A stretch of DNA of 64,000 bases from the NCBI RefSeq assembly GCF_022414575.1, contig NZ_JADWYQ010000028.1, positions 26,795 to 90,794 on the forward strand, given 5' to 3'. Below the pieces are notes generated by a model that saw only the letters and a program-made list of their open reading frames with translations, was not told where the DNA came from and ran no database searches. The DNA is from Streptomyces sp. MUM 178J. GTDB taxonomy: Bacteria; Actinomycetota; Actinomycetes; Streptomycetales; Streptomycetaceae. Position numbers and translations under genes: made by a program. The number at the start of each line of letters is the position of its first letter. Position 1 is the first letter of the stretch. Shown here piece by piece: positions 24,853 to 32,925 of this stretch.

Positions 24853-25308
24853 TCAGTCCTCGACCAGCCGCCGCGGCCCCGGGCCCTGTTCGGCGAGTTC
24901 GTCGGCCGGGTTGGAGAGCGCGCAGCTGTCCAGCGAGAGGCAGCCGCAGCCGATGCAGTCCGTGAGGTGGTCCCGCAGGCGCTGGAGGGTGCGGATGCGG
25001 GTGTCGAGGTCCTCGCGCCAGCACTCCGAGATGCGGGCCCAGTCCTTCCGGGTCGGGGTGCGGTCGTCCGGGAGCAGCTCCAGGACCTCGCGGATCGTGG
25101 CGAGAGGGATGCCCAGGCGCTGGGAGGTGCGGATGAAGGCGACCCGGCGCAGGGTGTCGCGGCTGTAGCGGCGCTGGTTGCCGGCAGTGCGACGGGAGGC
25201 GATCAGGCCCTCGCGTTCGTAGAACCGCAGCGCGGACGGGGCGACGCCGCTCCGCTCGGCCAGTTCACCGATCGTGGCTTCCTTGGCGTTCCAGGCGAGA
25301 TGCGTCAT
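24853..25308 (-). CDS. soxR: SoxR, redox-sensing MerR-family regulator
   Basis: This is a 151-residue activator. The N-terminal MerR helix-turn-helix is TIGELAERSGVAPSALRFYEREGLI, followed by the dimerisation helix. The [2Fe-2S] ligands C118, C121, C123 and C129 (CIGCGCLSLDSC) have the SoxR spacing C-x2-C-x-C-x5-C. In Streptomyces SoxR responds to redox-active compounds and controls a small reductase/oxygenase regulon. It is divergent from an FMN reductase gene over a 53-bp gap containing a dyad. Confidence 0.93.
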   Translation of the reverse strand: MTHLAWNAKEATIGELAERSGVAPSALRFYEREGLIASRRTAGNQRRYSRDTLRRVAFIRTSQRLGIPLATIREVLELLPDDRTPTRKDWARISECWREDLDTRIRTLQRLRDHLTDCIGCGCLSLDSCALSNPADELAEQGPGPRRLVED

Positions 25309-25321
25309 GCGGGCCAGCGTA

Positions 25322-25346
25322 ACTTGACCTCAACCAAGCTTTAAGT
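25322..25346. promoter_or_regulatory. Candidate SoxR site between soxR and the FMN reductase
   Basis: The 25 bases ACTTGACCTCAA...TTAAGT form an imperfect dyad (ACTTRA outer arms) and contain the half-site CTTGACCTCAA, similar to one half of SoxR boxes. It lies between two divergent starts. Confidence 0.5.
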
Positions 25347-25361
25347 AAGAGCCTCGTGCGC

Positions 25362-25970
25362 ATGGACCACACCGCAGAACAGCAGCAGCCGCTCCGTCTC
25401 GCCGTCATCCTCGGCAGCAATCGCGAGGGCCGCTTCGGCCCTGTGCTGGCCGAGTGGTTCCTCTCCCACGCCGCCCGGCGCGAGGACTTCACCGCGGACC
25501 TCCTCGACGTCGCCGAGGCCGAGCTGCCCACCGCCCTCTCCTTCAACCCCGGCCCCGCCGTGCGCGCCGAACTCGCCAAGATCTCACCGCGCCTCGACCG
25601 GGCCGACGCCTTCGTCGTCGTCACCCCCGAGTACAACCACTCCTTCCCCGCGTCCCTCAAGACCCTCATCGACTGGCACTACGGCGAATGGCAGGCCAAG
25701 CCCGTCGGGTTCGTCTCGTACGGCGGCGTCTCCGGCGGGCTGCGCGCCATCGAGCAGCTCAGGCAGGTCTTCGCCGAACTGCACTCGGTGACCGTCCGCG
25801 ACACGGTCTCCTTCCACAACGCAGGCGCGCACTTCGACGACGCCGGCCGCCACAAGGACACGGTCGCCGCCGACGCCGCGAACGCCGCGGCGAAGAGCAT
25901 GCTCGACCAGCTGTCCTGGTGGGCCCGCGCCCTGCGCGACGCCAAGACCGCCCGCCCCTACGCCGCGTAG
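25362..25970 (+). CDS. NADPH-dependent FMN reductase
   Basis: This is a 202-residue flavodoxin-like reductase (LAVILGSNREGRFGPVLAEW phosphate-binding loop; TPEYNHSFPASLKTLIDW; FVSYGGVSGGLRAIEQLRQV). ATG 25362 is used, with GTG 25356 as an alternative; no clear ribosome binding site distinguishes them, so it may be nearly leaderless. Divergent placement from SoxR suggests redox-stress-induced quinone or flavin reduction. Confidence 0.88.
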   Translation: MDHTAEQQQPLRLAVILGSNREGRFGPVLAEWFLSHAARREDFTADLLDVAEAELPTALSFNPGPAVRAELAKISPRLDRADAFVVVTPEYNHSFPASLKTLIDWHYGEWQAKPVGFVSYGGVSGGLRAIEQLRQVFAELHSVTVRDTVSFHNAGAHFDDAGRHKDTVAADAANAAAKSMLDQLSWWARALRDAKTARPYAA

Positions 25971-25999
25971 CCGCCGCCGCGGGGGTCGGCGCGCACGGC

Positions 26000-26080
26000 T
26001 CATTCCGCGAGCACGAGCACGCCGACCACGGCCGTGACCGTGGTCAGGGCCCAGAGGAGATAGCGCGCATACGGCGTCAT
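26000..26080 (-). CDS. Possible 26-residue membrane peptide
   Basis: MTPYARYLLWALTTVTAVVG followed by VLVLAE is one hydrophobic helix with a polar start. A longer N-terminus (starting about 26146) is possible. No ribosome binding site is evident. It is included because the gap between the reductase and cutA has nothing else. Confidence 0.3.
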   Translation of the reverse strand: MTPYARYLLWALTTVTAVVGVLVLAE

Positions 26081-26280
26081 GGTGGAGTGCCGGGTGAGGA
26101 GGGTGCGGGGCGGGCATGGACTCCGTAGACGGTAGGCAGAGATCATCACGGATACCGGGAGGTTGTGTAACAGCCGTGGGTAGGGTGCGCGACCGGCCGG
26201 TGAATGACGCAATCCCGCCGTACGCGTACGGCTACGTCTGCGCCTGCGCGTCAGGCCATCGCCCCGAAGGAGCCCGCCGA

Positions 26281-26622
26281 GTGACCCCGGATCCGACCGC
26301 CGTGACCGTGCTGACCGTGCTGACCACGACCGACAGCGCCGAGAAGGCCGAGGCGCTGGCCCGCGGGGCGGTGCAGGCGCGGCTCGCCGCATGCGCCCAG
26401 ATCTCCGCCCCCGTCACCTCCGTCTACCGCTGGAACGGCGCGATCGAGACCGCGCAGGAGTGGCAGATCCTGTTCAAGACGACCCCGCAGCGCTACGCGG
26501 CGCTCGAAGCCCATCTGACCGCCGCCCACGACTACGACACCCCGGAGATCATCGCGACCCCGGTGGTGCGGGGCGGCGCCGCCTACCTGGAGTGGGTCTC
26601 CGCCGAGACCGCCGCCCCGTGA
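26281..26622 (+). CDS. cutA: Divalent-cation tolerance protein CutA
   Basis: This is a 113-residue CutA1 protein (trimeric, PII-like fold). GTG 26281 has AAGGAG 8 bases upstream. Family features: VLTTTDSAEKAEALARGAVQ, LAACAQISAPVTSVYRWNG, EWQILFKTT and TPEIIATPV. CutA binds copper and other metals, but its role is unsettled. The stop overlaps the next start (GTGA). Confidence 0.93.
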   Translation: MTPDPTAVTVLTVLTTTDSAEKAEALARGAVQARLAACAQISAPVTSVYRWNGAIETAQEWQILFKTTPQRYAALEAHLTAAHDYDTPEIIATPVVRGGAAYLEWVSAETAAP

Positions 26623-27068
26623 CGGACCCGGCCTACGGCCCGGAGCTGCCGTTCTTCGTCTACGGCACCCTGCGCCCCGGCGAGCGCAACCACGATCTGT
26701 TCCTCGCCGGCCGCACGGCGGCCGAGGAGCCCGCCCGGCTCGCGGGTGCGGAGCTGTACGAGGGCCCCGGCTACCCGTACGCGGTCGAATCCCCCGACCC
26801 GTCGCTCGGGCAGGTGGCGGGCGAGCTGGTGACGGCGGCGCCGGGGGAGTGCGCGCGGCTGCTCGCCGTGCTCGACCGGCTGGAGGAGTACCTCGCGCCC
26901 GGACACCCCCGCAACCTGTACGAGCGGGTGGCCCGCGACGTCGTCCGCCCCGACGGCACGGCCCGGCGCGCCTGGGTGTACCTGGCCGCCCCGCCTCTCG
27001 CCGCGCGCCTCCGGGCTGCCGGTGTGCTGATCGCGGGCGGCGACTGGCGCACCGCCCCAGGCCGCTGA
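26619..27068 (+). CDS. Gamma-glutamylcyclotransferase-like (AIG2) protein
   Basis: This is a 149-residue GGCT-fold protein coupled to cutA by a 4-bp overlap. FVYGTLRPGERNHDLF is the family's N-terminal glycine-rich motif; GELYEG-like AELYEGPGYPYAVE and LDRLEEYLAPGHPRNLYERV follow. Enzymes of this fold cyclise gamma-glutamyl amines; the precise substrate is not readable from sequence. Confidence 0.88.
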   Translation: MTDPAYGPELPFFVYGTLRPGERNHDLFLAGRTAAEEPARLAGAELYEGPGYPYAVESPDPSLGQVAGELVTAAPGECARLLAVLDRLEEYLAPGHPRNLYERVARDVVRPDGTARRAWVYLAAPPLAARLRAAGVLIAGGDWRTAPGR

Positions 27069-27103
27069 ACCACGGCCCCAGGCTGTGGCTCCGCGCCCGC
27101 GGT

Positions 27104-29389
27104 TCAGGAGTCCGCCAGCTCCACCCGCACCGCGCACACCTTGAACTCCGGCATGCGGGAGACCGGGTCGAGCGCGGGGTTGGTGACGGAGTTGGCGCGG
27201 CCCTCGCCCGGCCAGTGGAACGGCATGAAGACCACATCCGGCCGGATCCCGCGGCTGATGCGCGCGGGCCCGACCGCCCGCCCTCGCCGTGACACTACGG
27301 CGAGGGCGTCCCCCTCGGCGGCGCCGATGCGCTCCGCGAGCTTCGGATGCAGCTCGACGAACGGCCCCGGCGCGGCGGCCGTCAGCTCCTCGACCCGGCG
27401 GGTCTGCGCACCCGACTGGTACTGGGACACCACCCGGCCGGTCGTCAACAGCACGGGGTACTCCTCGTCCACGACCTCGCCGGCGTCCCGGTGGCCGACC
27501 GGCGTGAACCGGGCCCGCCCGTCGGGCGTGGCGAACCGTTCGAGGAACAGCCGCGGCGTGCCGGGATGCGGCCCGTCGGCCGTGCCGTCCGAGGCCGCGG
27601 CGCGAGCGCCGGGCTCTCCCAGGCCCGTGGCGGGGCCCCGTCCCCCGTCCGGGGTCCCGCCGGGGCCGTCGGTCCGCGTCCCCCGGGCCGCGGCGCCCCG
27701 TGCGCCGCCCTCGGTCGCGTCCCCGGCGGGCTCCTCCGCGGGGGACACCGCAGCGCCCTCCGCGGAGGGCTGCGCCGGACACGGCCAGAACACGCCGTCC
27801 TCCGCCTCGATCCGCGCATATGTGATGCCCGAGTAGTCCGCGACGCCGCCCGCCGAAGCCCGCCCCAGTTCTTCGAAGACCTCCTCCGGGTCCGTGGAGA
27901 ACCCCTTCTCACAGCCGAGCAGGCCGGCCAGCGCGTTGAGCACCTCCAGATCGCTGCGCACCCCGGGCGGCGGATCGACCGCGCGCCGACGCAGCAGCAC
28001 CCGGCCCTCCAGATTGGTCATGGTGCCCGTCTCCTCCGCCCACTGGGTGACCGGAAGGACCACATCAGCCAGCGCCGCCGACTCCGACAGCACCACGTCC
28101 GCCACCGCCAGGAAGTCCAGCGACCTCAGCCGCTCCTCCACATGCGCGGCGCGCGGCGCGGACACCACCGGGTTGGAGGCCATCAGCAGCAGCGCGTGCA
28201 CATCCCGGCCCAGCGCGTCCAGCAGCTCGTACGCGCTGCGTCCCGGCCCCGGCAGGGTCTGGGGCTCGACGCCCCACACCCGCGCCACATGCGCGCGGGC
28301 CGCCGGGTCGTCCAGCTTCCGGTAGCCCGGCAGCTGGTCGGCCTTCTGCCCGTGCTCACGCCCGCCCTGGCCGTTGCCCTGGCCGGTCAGACAGCCGTAC
28401 CCGGACAGCGGCCGCCCGGCCCGCCCGGTCGCCAGACACAGGTTGATCCAGGCGCTGACCGTGTCCGTGCCCTTGGACTGCTGCTCGGGGCCGCGCGCGG
28501 TGAGCACCATCCCGGTCGGCGCGTCGCAGAACATGCGCACCGTCTCGCGCAGCTCCGGCACGCCGACACCGGTGATGCGCTCGACCAGCTCCGGCCAGTA
28601 CGCCATCGCCGCCGCCCGCGCCTCGGGCCAGCCGCTGGTCCGCTCCCTGATGAACTCCTCGTCCGTGCGCCCCTCGGCGACTGCCAGATGCAGCAGCCCC
28701 AGCGCCAGCGCGAGGTCCGTGCCGGGACGCGGGGCCAGATGCAGATCGGCCTGCTCCGCGGTCCTGGTCCGCCGGGGGTCGATGACGATCAGCTTGCCGC
28801 CGTTCTCCTTCAGCTCGGTGAGGTAGCGCAGCGCCGGAGGCATCGTCTCGGCCAGGTTGGAGCCGACGAGGATCACGCATCCGGTGCGCGGGATGTCCTC
28901 CAGCGGGAACGGCAGCCCCCGGTCCACGCCGAAGGCGCGGATGCCCCCGGCCGCGGCCGACGACATGCAGAAGCGCCCGTTGTAGTCGATCTGCGAGGTG
29001 CCCAGCACCACCCGGGCGAACTTGCCGAGCGTGTACGCCTTCTCGTTGGTCAGCCCGCCGCCGCCGAAGACGCCGACCGCGTCGGGGCCGTACGCCGTCC
29101 TGGCCCCCCGCAGTCCGTCCGCGATCGCCCCCAGGGCCTCCTCCCAGGTGGCCGGTTCGAGCCTGCCTGTGGCGGGGCGACGGACCAGGGGCTCGGTCAG
29201 GCGCACCCGGGAGGAGAGCAGGGCGGGGGCCGTGCGGCCCTTGCCGCACAGCGCGCCCCGGTTGACGGGGAAGTCGGGGCGCTCCACCACCTCGACCGCC
29301 CCGCCCGTGGCGCGGAGGTTCATCCCGCACTGCAGGGCGCAGTACGGACAGTGCGTGGCGGTGTCGGCGGCGGTGGTGGCGTCGGACAT
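27104..29389 (-). CDS. nasA: Assimilatory nitrate reductase, molybdopterin subunit
   Basis: This is a 761-residue molybdopterin oxidoreductase reducing nitrate to nitrite. The N-terminal [4Fe-4S] ligands are C14, C17, C21 and C48 (CPYCALQC...ALCGKG). Mo-bisMGD domain motifs: YNGRFCMSSAAAG, ILVGSNLAETMPP, CLTGQGNGQGGREHGQKADQLPGYR and SASLADVVLP-like ESAALADVVLPVTQWAE. The MGD-binding C-terminal domain ends VTNPALDPVSRMPEFK. An Ala/Gly/Pro-rich insert of about 75 residues (540-615) separates the last two domains. There is no Tat signal, so it is cytoplasmic and assimilatory rather than Nar-type. Confidence 0.93.
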   Translation of the reverse strand: MSDATTAADTATHCPYCALQCGMNLRATGGAVEVVERPDFPVNRGALCGKGRTAPALLSSRVRLTEPLVRRPATGRLEPATWEEALGAIADGLRGARTAYGPDAVGVFGGGGLTNEKAYTLGKFARVVLGTSQIDYNGRFCMSSAAAGGIRAFGVDRGLPFPLEDIPRTGCVILVGSNLAETMPPALRYLTELKENGGKLIVIDPRRTRTAEQADLHLAPRPGTDLALALGLLHLAVAEGRTDEEFIRERTSGWPEARAAAMAYWPELVERITGVGVPELRETVRMFCDAPTGMVLTARGPEQQSKGTDTVSAWINLCLATGRAGRPLSGYGCLTGQGNGQGGREHGQKADQLPGYRKLDDPAARAHVARVWGVEPQTLPGPGRSAYELLDALGRDVHALLLMASNPVVSAPRAAHVEERLRSLDFLAVADVVLSESAALADVVLPVTQWAEETGTMTNLEGRVLLRRRAVDPPPGVRSDLEVLNALAGLLGCEKGFSTDPEEVFEELGRASAGGVADYSGITYARIEAEDGVFWPCPAQPSAEGAAVSPAEEPAGDATEGGARGAAARGTRTDGPGGTPDGGRGPATGLGEPGARAAASDGTADGPHPGTPRLFLERFATPDGRARFTPVGHRDAGEVVDEEYPVLLTTGRVVSQYQSGAQTRRVEELTAAAPGPFVELHPKLAERIGAAEGDALAVVSRRGRAVGPARISRGIRPDVVFMPFHWPGEGRANSVTNPALDPVSRMPEFKVCAVRVELADS

Positions 29390-29400
29390 GCTCCCAGGGT

Positions 29401-29416
29401 GAAACGCTTGTGTTAC
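29401..29416. promoter_or_regulatory. Possible GlnR-type box before nasA
   Basis: GAAAC-GCTTGT-GTTAC matches two GlnR half-boxes with the required 6-base spacing. It is 12 bp upstream of the nasA start, closer than usual, so it could lie in the transcribed leader. Confidence 0.45.
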
Positions 29417-29490
29417 GTGGTCGGATGCCGCGCATTACGACCCTGGTACGCCTGCCTCAGCCCGCGCCTCCGCCCGCCGTGAGGCCGCCC

Positions 29491-29562
29491 TGCTCAGGCC
29501 CGGTGTCGTGCTCGGCCACGGTGTCCTGCTCAGGCCCGGTGTCGTGCTCGGCCACGGTGTCC
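29491..29562. repeat. Perfect 36-bp tandem duplication
   Basis: 29491-29526 and 29527-29562 are identical (TGCTCAGGCCCGG...GGTGTCC). On the minus strand it encodes a 12-residue repeat (QDTVAEHDTGPE) in the frame one step from the upstream gene. Confidence 0.92.
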
Positions 29563-29617
29563 TGCGCGGCCCCGGCGCCGCATGCCGGCGCCTCTGTCCG
29601 CTCAGCGCCTCGGCTGC

Positions 29618-30199
29618 TCAGCCCCTGCGGCCGGTCAGCGCCAGCAGCCGCGACTGCGCGCTGTCGCCCGGCGGCGGCTCGATCGGCGGTGCGAACAGCC
29701 CGGACTTGGCCAGGTCCGCGGCATACGGAGTGATCTCGTCCAGCGCGAAATGGACCAGGGCGTCCGGCAGCCGCTCGGACGCGCCGATGGCGCGGGACAG
29801 ATCCCAGCCGTGCACGATCGCGTCCGTGGTCATCTGCGCGCAGTACGCCGTGGTCGGGGTCTCCCCGTACGACAGCTGCACCGTGCCGCGGAGCGCGCCC
29901 TCGGCCGCGAACGCCTTGCGCGCCGCCCGCGAGGCCGCGTCCCAGGTGTGGCGCGGCCGCTTGCCGAGCACATCGCCGTCGTAGGCGTCCCCCACGTCGG
30001 CCATCGACGAGCCGTCGGTGACCAGGTCGGGCACCCACAGCTGCTCGGCCGTGAGGTGGTTGACCAGATCCCGCACGGACCACTCGGTGCACGGGGTGGG
30101 GGAGTCCCACTGGTCGTCGCGGATGGCGTGCACCCGCTCGGTGAACAGCGCGATCGCCTCGGAGTGCCGGGCGAGCAGAGCTGACGTGTCGGTGTCCAT
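29618..30199 (-). CDS. TIGR03086-type DinB-like metal-binding protein
   Basis: This is a 193-residue protein of the mycothiol-dependent maleylpyruvate isomerase/DinB fold. Family features are the N-terminal helix bundle ALLARHSEAIALFTERVHAI, TPCTEWSVRDLVNHLTAEQLW (first metal His) and DAIVHGWDLSRAIG (second metal-binding segment). ATG 30199. Many copies occur in Streptomyces; a mycothiol-linked transferase role is possible but unproven. Its 3' end is next to a 36-bp tandem duplication. Confidence 0.85.
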   Translation of the reverse strand: MDTDTSALLARHSEAIALFTERVHAIRDDQWDSPTPCTEWSVRDLVNHLTAEQLWVPDLVTDGSSMADVGDAYDGDVLGKRPRHTWDAASRAARKAFAAEGALRGTVQLSYGETPTTAYCAQMTTDAIVHGWDLSRAIGASERLPDALVHFALDEITPYAADLAKSGLFAPPIEPPPGDSAQSRLLALTGRRG

Positions 30200-30239
30200 A
30201 CACTTCACTCTCGCCGCCTTCGGCCCGGTCCGCGAGCCT

Positions 30240-30893
30240 TCATCCCCCGGCCGCGTCGAGCGCGTCGCGCACCCCGGGCTCCCGCGCCCCCAGAAACACC
30301 GGGTCGGGCCGGAACACCGCGTCCCCGGCCGCCTTGCCGGCCGCGAACAGCTCCCGCACCCCGCCGTAGTACCAGGTCGCGTCATGGGGCTCGGCCACCG
30401 AGACCCCGTACGCGTCGATCCCGGCCGCATCGCACAGGGCGACGGCCCGCCGTACGTGGAACCCCTGCGTGACCAGCACCGCCCGCTCCACCCCGAAGAT
30501 CTTCTTGGCCCGTACGCAGGAGTCCCAGGTGTCGAAGCCCGCGTAGTCGCTGACGATCCGCCCGTCCGGCACCCCGCGCGCTGCCAGATACGCCCGCATC
30601 GCGCTGGGCTCGTCGTACTCCGTCCGGCTGTTGTCCCCGGTCACCAGCACGACCCTGACCTTGCCCGCCCGGTACAGCTCAGCCGCCGCGTCCAGCCGAT
30701 GCGCCAGATACGGCGTCGGCCGCCCCTGCCACAGCCCCGCCCCGAACACCACGGCGACATCCCGCCCGGGCGCCTCGCCGACCGATCCCACCCGCCCGTC
30801 GGCGACGGCGTGCACCCAGGTCACGGGCGCCAGCCCCAGCACGCATCCGGCCATGATCCCCTGTATGACGCGCCGCCGGGTACGCCGCGTCAT
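30240..30893 (-). CDS. SanA/YdcF-like (DUF218) membrane protein
   Basis: This is a 217-residue protein with an N-terminal membrane segment (VIQGIMAGCVLGLAPVTWVHA) and a DUF218 domain: AVVFGAGLWQGRPTPYLAHRLDAA, VLVTGDNSRTEYDEPSAM, DYAGFDTWDSC and AVLVTQGFHVRRAVALCDAAGIDAYG. SanA homologues affect envelope permeability to vancomycin. The start is uncertain: direct repeats of CCGTGATAT precede ATG 30893, and upstream GTG/ATG codons are in frame. Confidence 0.85.
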   Translation of the reverse strand: MTRRTRRRVIQGIMAGCVLGLAPVTWVHAVADGRVGSVGEAPGRDVAVVFGAGLWQGRPTPYLAHRLDAAAELYRAGKVRVVLVTGDNSRTEYDEPSAMRAYLAARGVPDGRIVSDYAGFDTWDSCVRAKKIFGVERAVLVTQGFHVRRAVALCDAAGIDAYGVSVAEPHDATWYYGGVRELFAAGKAAGDAVFRPDPVFLGAREPGVRDALDAAGG

Positions 30894-31210
30894 CCGTGAT
30901 ATCCGTGATATCCGTCCTCGCTTCACATGTGACCGGACGCCGACAGGCCGTCCGCGGTTCACCGCGGACGGCTGACATCAGCGGAGCACGGCCGGTGAGC
31001 CCCTGGAAAACACCCGTCATCCCCGCGCAACGGCACGGCAACCTCGGGCGGTCAGGATCGGTTCATGACGGAGCCTGCGACGCCCCTCGATCCGGTCGTA
31101 TCCGACGACCCCTCCGAAACCTTCGACACGGCGGCGCAGCTGCTCCACCGCGTCACCGCACAGCTGGGCACGCAGCTCAGACACGTCAGACTGAACGGAA
31201 CCCCACGCGT

Positions 31211-32059
31211 ATGCCCGACCACGACGACCACGACTTCGACGCCGCCGTCCTCGACACCGCCCGCGGCCCCCGCCCCGGCGGCGGGGGCGAGCGGCCCGTG
31301 CTCGTCGCCGTCGCGCACGGCAGCCGCGACCCGCGTGCCTTCGCCACCGTCAGCGCGCTCCTCGACCGGGTCCGCGAGCTGCGGCCAGGGCTCGACGTCC
31401 GTCTCGGCCACATCGAGCTGAACGAGCCCCTGCTGCCGGACGTACTCGCCGGGCTGTCCGGGCCGGGCCGGGCGGCGCGGGCCGTGCTGGTGCCGCTGCT
31501 GCTCAGCCGCGGCTACCACGTCAGGCACGACCTGCCCCGGGCCGCGGCCGCCCTGCAGGGCATACCCGGCGCGGATGTGCGGATCGCGGCCCCGCTCGGA
31601 CCGCACCCGCTGCTCGTCGAAGCGCTGTACGACCGGCTGGCCGAGGCCGGCTGGCGGCCGGAGGACGGGGCCGCCCGCAGCACCGGGGTCGTGCTGGCCG
31701 CCGCCGGCTCCCGCGACCCGGATTCGGCCGCCGACGTGCGCCGCGCGGCGCGGCTGCTCGGCGAACGTCTCGGCGACACCCCCGTCGTCGCCGCCTACGC
31801 CTCCGCCGCCGCCCCCGCCGTCCCGGCCGCCGTCCGCGCACTCGCCGCACGCGGCCGCCACCGCATCGCCGTGGCCTCGTACTTCACCGCCCCCGGCCTC
31901 TTCGCCGCCCGCAGCGCCGCCGCCGCACCGTGGATCGCCGCGGCCCCGCTCGGCGTGCACCCGGCCCTCGCCCGGCTGGTCCTCCGGCGCTACGACGCCG
32001 CCGCGGCAGGCCCCCACCCGCCGCGGGGCAGGGCGGGAGCGAGCCTCGTCGCCGTCTAG
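31211..32059 (+). CDS. Sirohydrochlorin chelatase, CbiX/SirB family
   Basis: This is a 282-residue two-repeat chelatase. The metal-inserting motif LVAVAHGSRDPRAFATV opens the first half and LAAAGSRDPDSAADVRRAARLL the second; GHIELNEPLLPDVL and LLLSRGYHVRHDLP carry further ligand His residues. It inserts Fe2+ (or Co2+) into sirohydrochlorin. Beside nasA and nirB the likely product is siroheme for NirB. ATG 31211 has a weak ribosome binding site. Its stop shares the palindrome CTAG with the convergent hydrolase stop. Confidence 0.88.
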   Translation: MPDHDDHDFDAAVLDTARGPRPGGGGERPVLVAVAHGSRDPRAFATVSALLDRVRELRPGLDVRLGHIELNEPLLPDVLAGLSGPGRAARAVLVPLLLSRGYHVRHDLPRAAAALQGIPGADVRIAAPLGPHPLLVEALYDRLAEAGWRPEDGAARSTGVVLAAAGSRDPDSAADVRRAARLLGERLGDTPVVAAYASAAAPAVPAAVRALAARGRHRIAVASYFTAPGLFAARSAAAAPWIAAAPLGVHPALARLVLRRYDAAAAGPHPPRGRAGASLVAV

Positions 32060-32880
32060 CGGTCCTGGACGGACCGGGGCGTGGCGCCGGCGGAGAGCCG
32101 CTGCCCCTCTCCCGCAGCCGCGCGCAGCAGCACGTCGGCCAGTTCGCCGGGGGCGGAGAGCATCGGCCAGTGCCCCGTGGCGAGGTCGAAGAAGCCCATC
32201 CGGGGGTCGGCCAGCCACTGCACGCGCGGATCGCCCGAGTCGATCAGCCGCTGGAGCGCCGCGGTGCTCATGCCGCCGCCCGCGGTGCAGAAGATCCCAC
32301 TCGCCGGCAGTCCGGCCGCCGCGCCCGACAGCCGCAGCGGCCGGGTCATCGTGCCCAGCGGGTGCGGAGCCGCGAGACGCGCCAGCCGGGCGAGCGCTTC
32401 GGCGGGGACGTCGGCGACATTGCCCCACCGACGCCACTCCTCCAGCGACGGCGGCGGCACCCGCCAGCCGTCCTCGGCCCGCTCGGCCTGGCCCAGCATC
32501 CGCTCCCGGGTCGCGGCGTCGGCCATCTGCTCGCGTACCTGGTCGAACATCGAGTAGCCGTCCTGCGGCAGCGGCGCGTCCAGATAGACGACCCGGGCGA
32601 TCCGCTCCGGACGCCGGTCGGCCGCGACCACCGCCGGGTAGATGCCGTAGCAGTGGCCGACGAGGACCAGCGCAGGGTCGTCCGTGTGGTCGATGAGCTG
32701 CACCAGGTCCTCGATGTGCGTGTCCAGATCCGTGCCCGGGCCCGCCAGATGGCGGCGGTCCCCCAGGCCCGTGAGCGTCGCCGGATACGCCTCCGCCCCG
32801 GCCCGACGCAGCCGGGCGGCCGTCTCCCGCCACACCCAGCCGCCGACATGGCCCCCCGACACCAGTGCAAACGCCGTCAT
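32056..32880 (-). CDS. Alpha/beta hydrolase with Cys at the nucleophile position
   Basis: This is a 274-residue alpha/beta hydrolase of the HNL/esterase-like group. ATG 32880 has GAGGAGG 6 bases upstream. Oxyanion region: FALVSGGHVGGWVW. The nucleophile elbow reads VGHCYGIYP with codon TGC, so Cys replaces the usual Ser. The acid is probably in the FCTAGGG region and the His is in FDLATGHWPMLSAP. A Cys nucleophile occurs in dienelactone hydrolases; the sister protein at 50675 has VGHSYGG. It is divergent from a MerR regulator. Confidence 0.88.
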   Translation of the reverse strand: MTAFALVSGGHVGGWVWRETAARLRRAGAEAYPATLTGLGDRRHLAGPGTDLDTHIEDLVQLIDHTDDPALVLVGHCYGIYPAVVAADRRPERIARVVYLDAPLPQDGYSMFDQVREQMADAATRERMLGQAERAEDGWRVPPPSLEEWRRWGNVADVPAEALARLARLAAPHPLGTMTRPLRLSGAAAGLPASGIFCTAGGGMSTAALQRLIDSGDPRVQWLADPRMGFFDLATGHWPMLSAPGELADVLLRAAAGEGQRLSAGATPRSVQDR

Positions 32881-32925
32881 GATCGCCTCCTCGCGGTGCT
32901 TCGTACGCGTTCGCCGGTACCGTAG

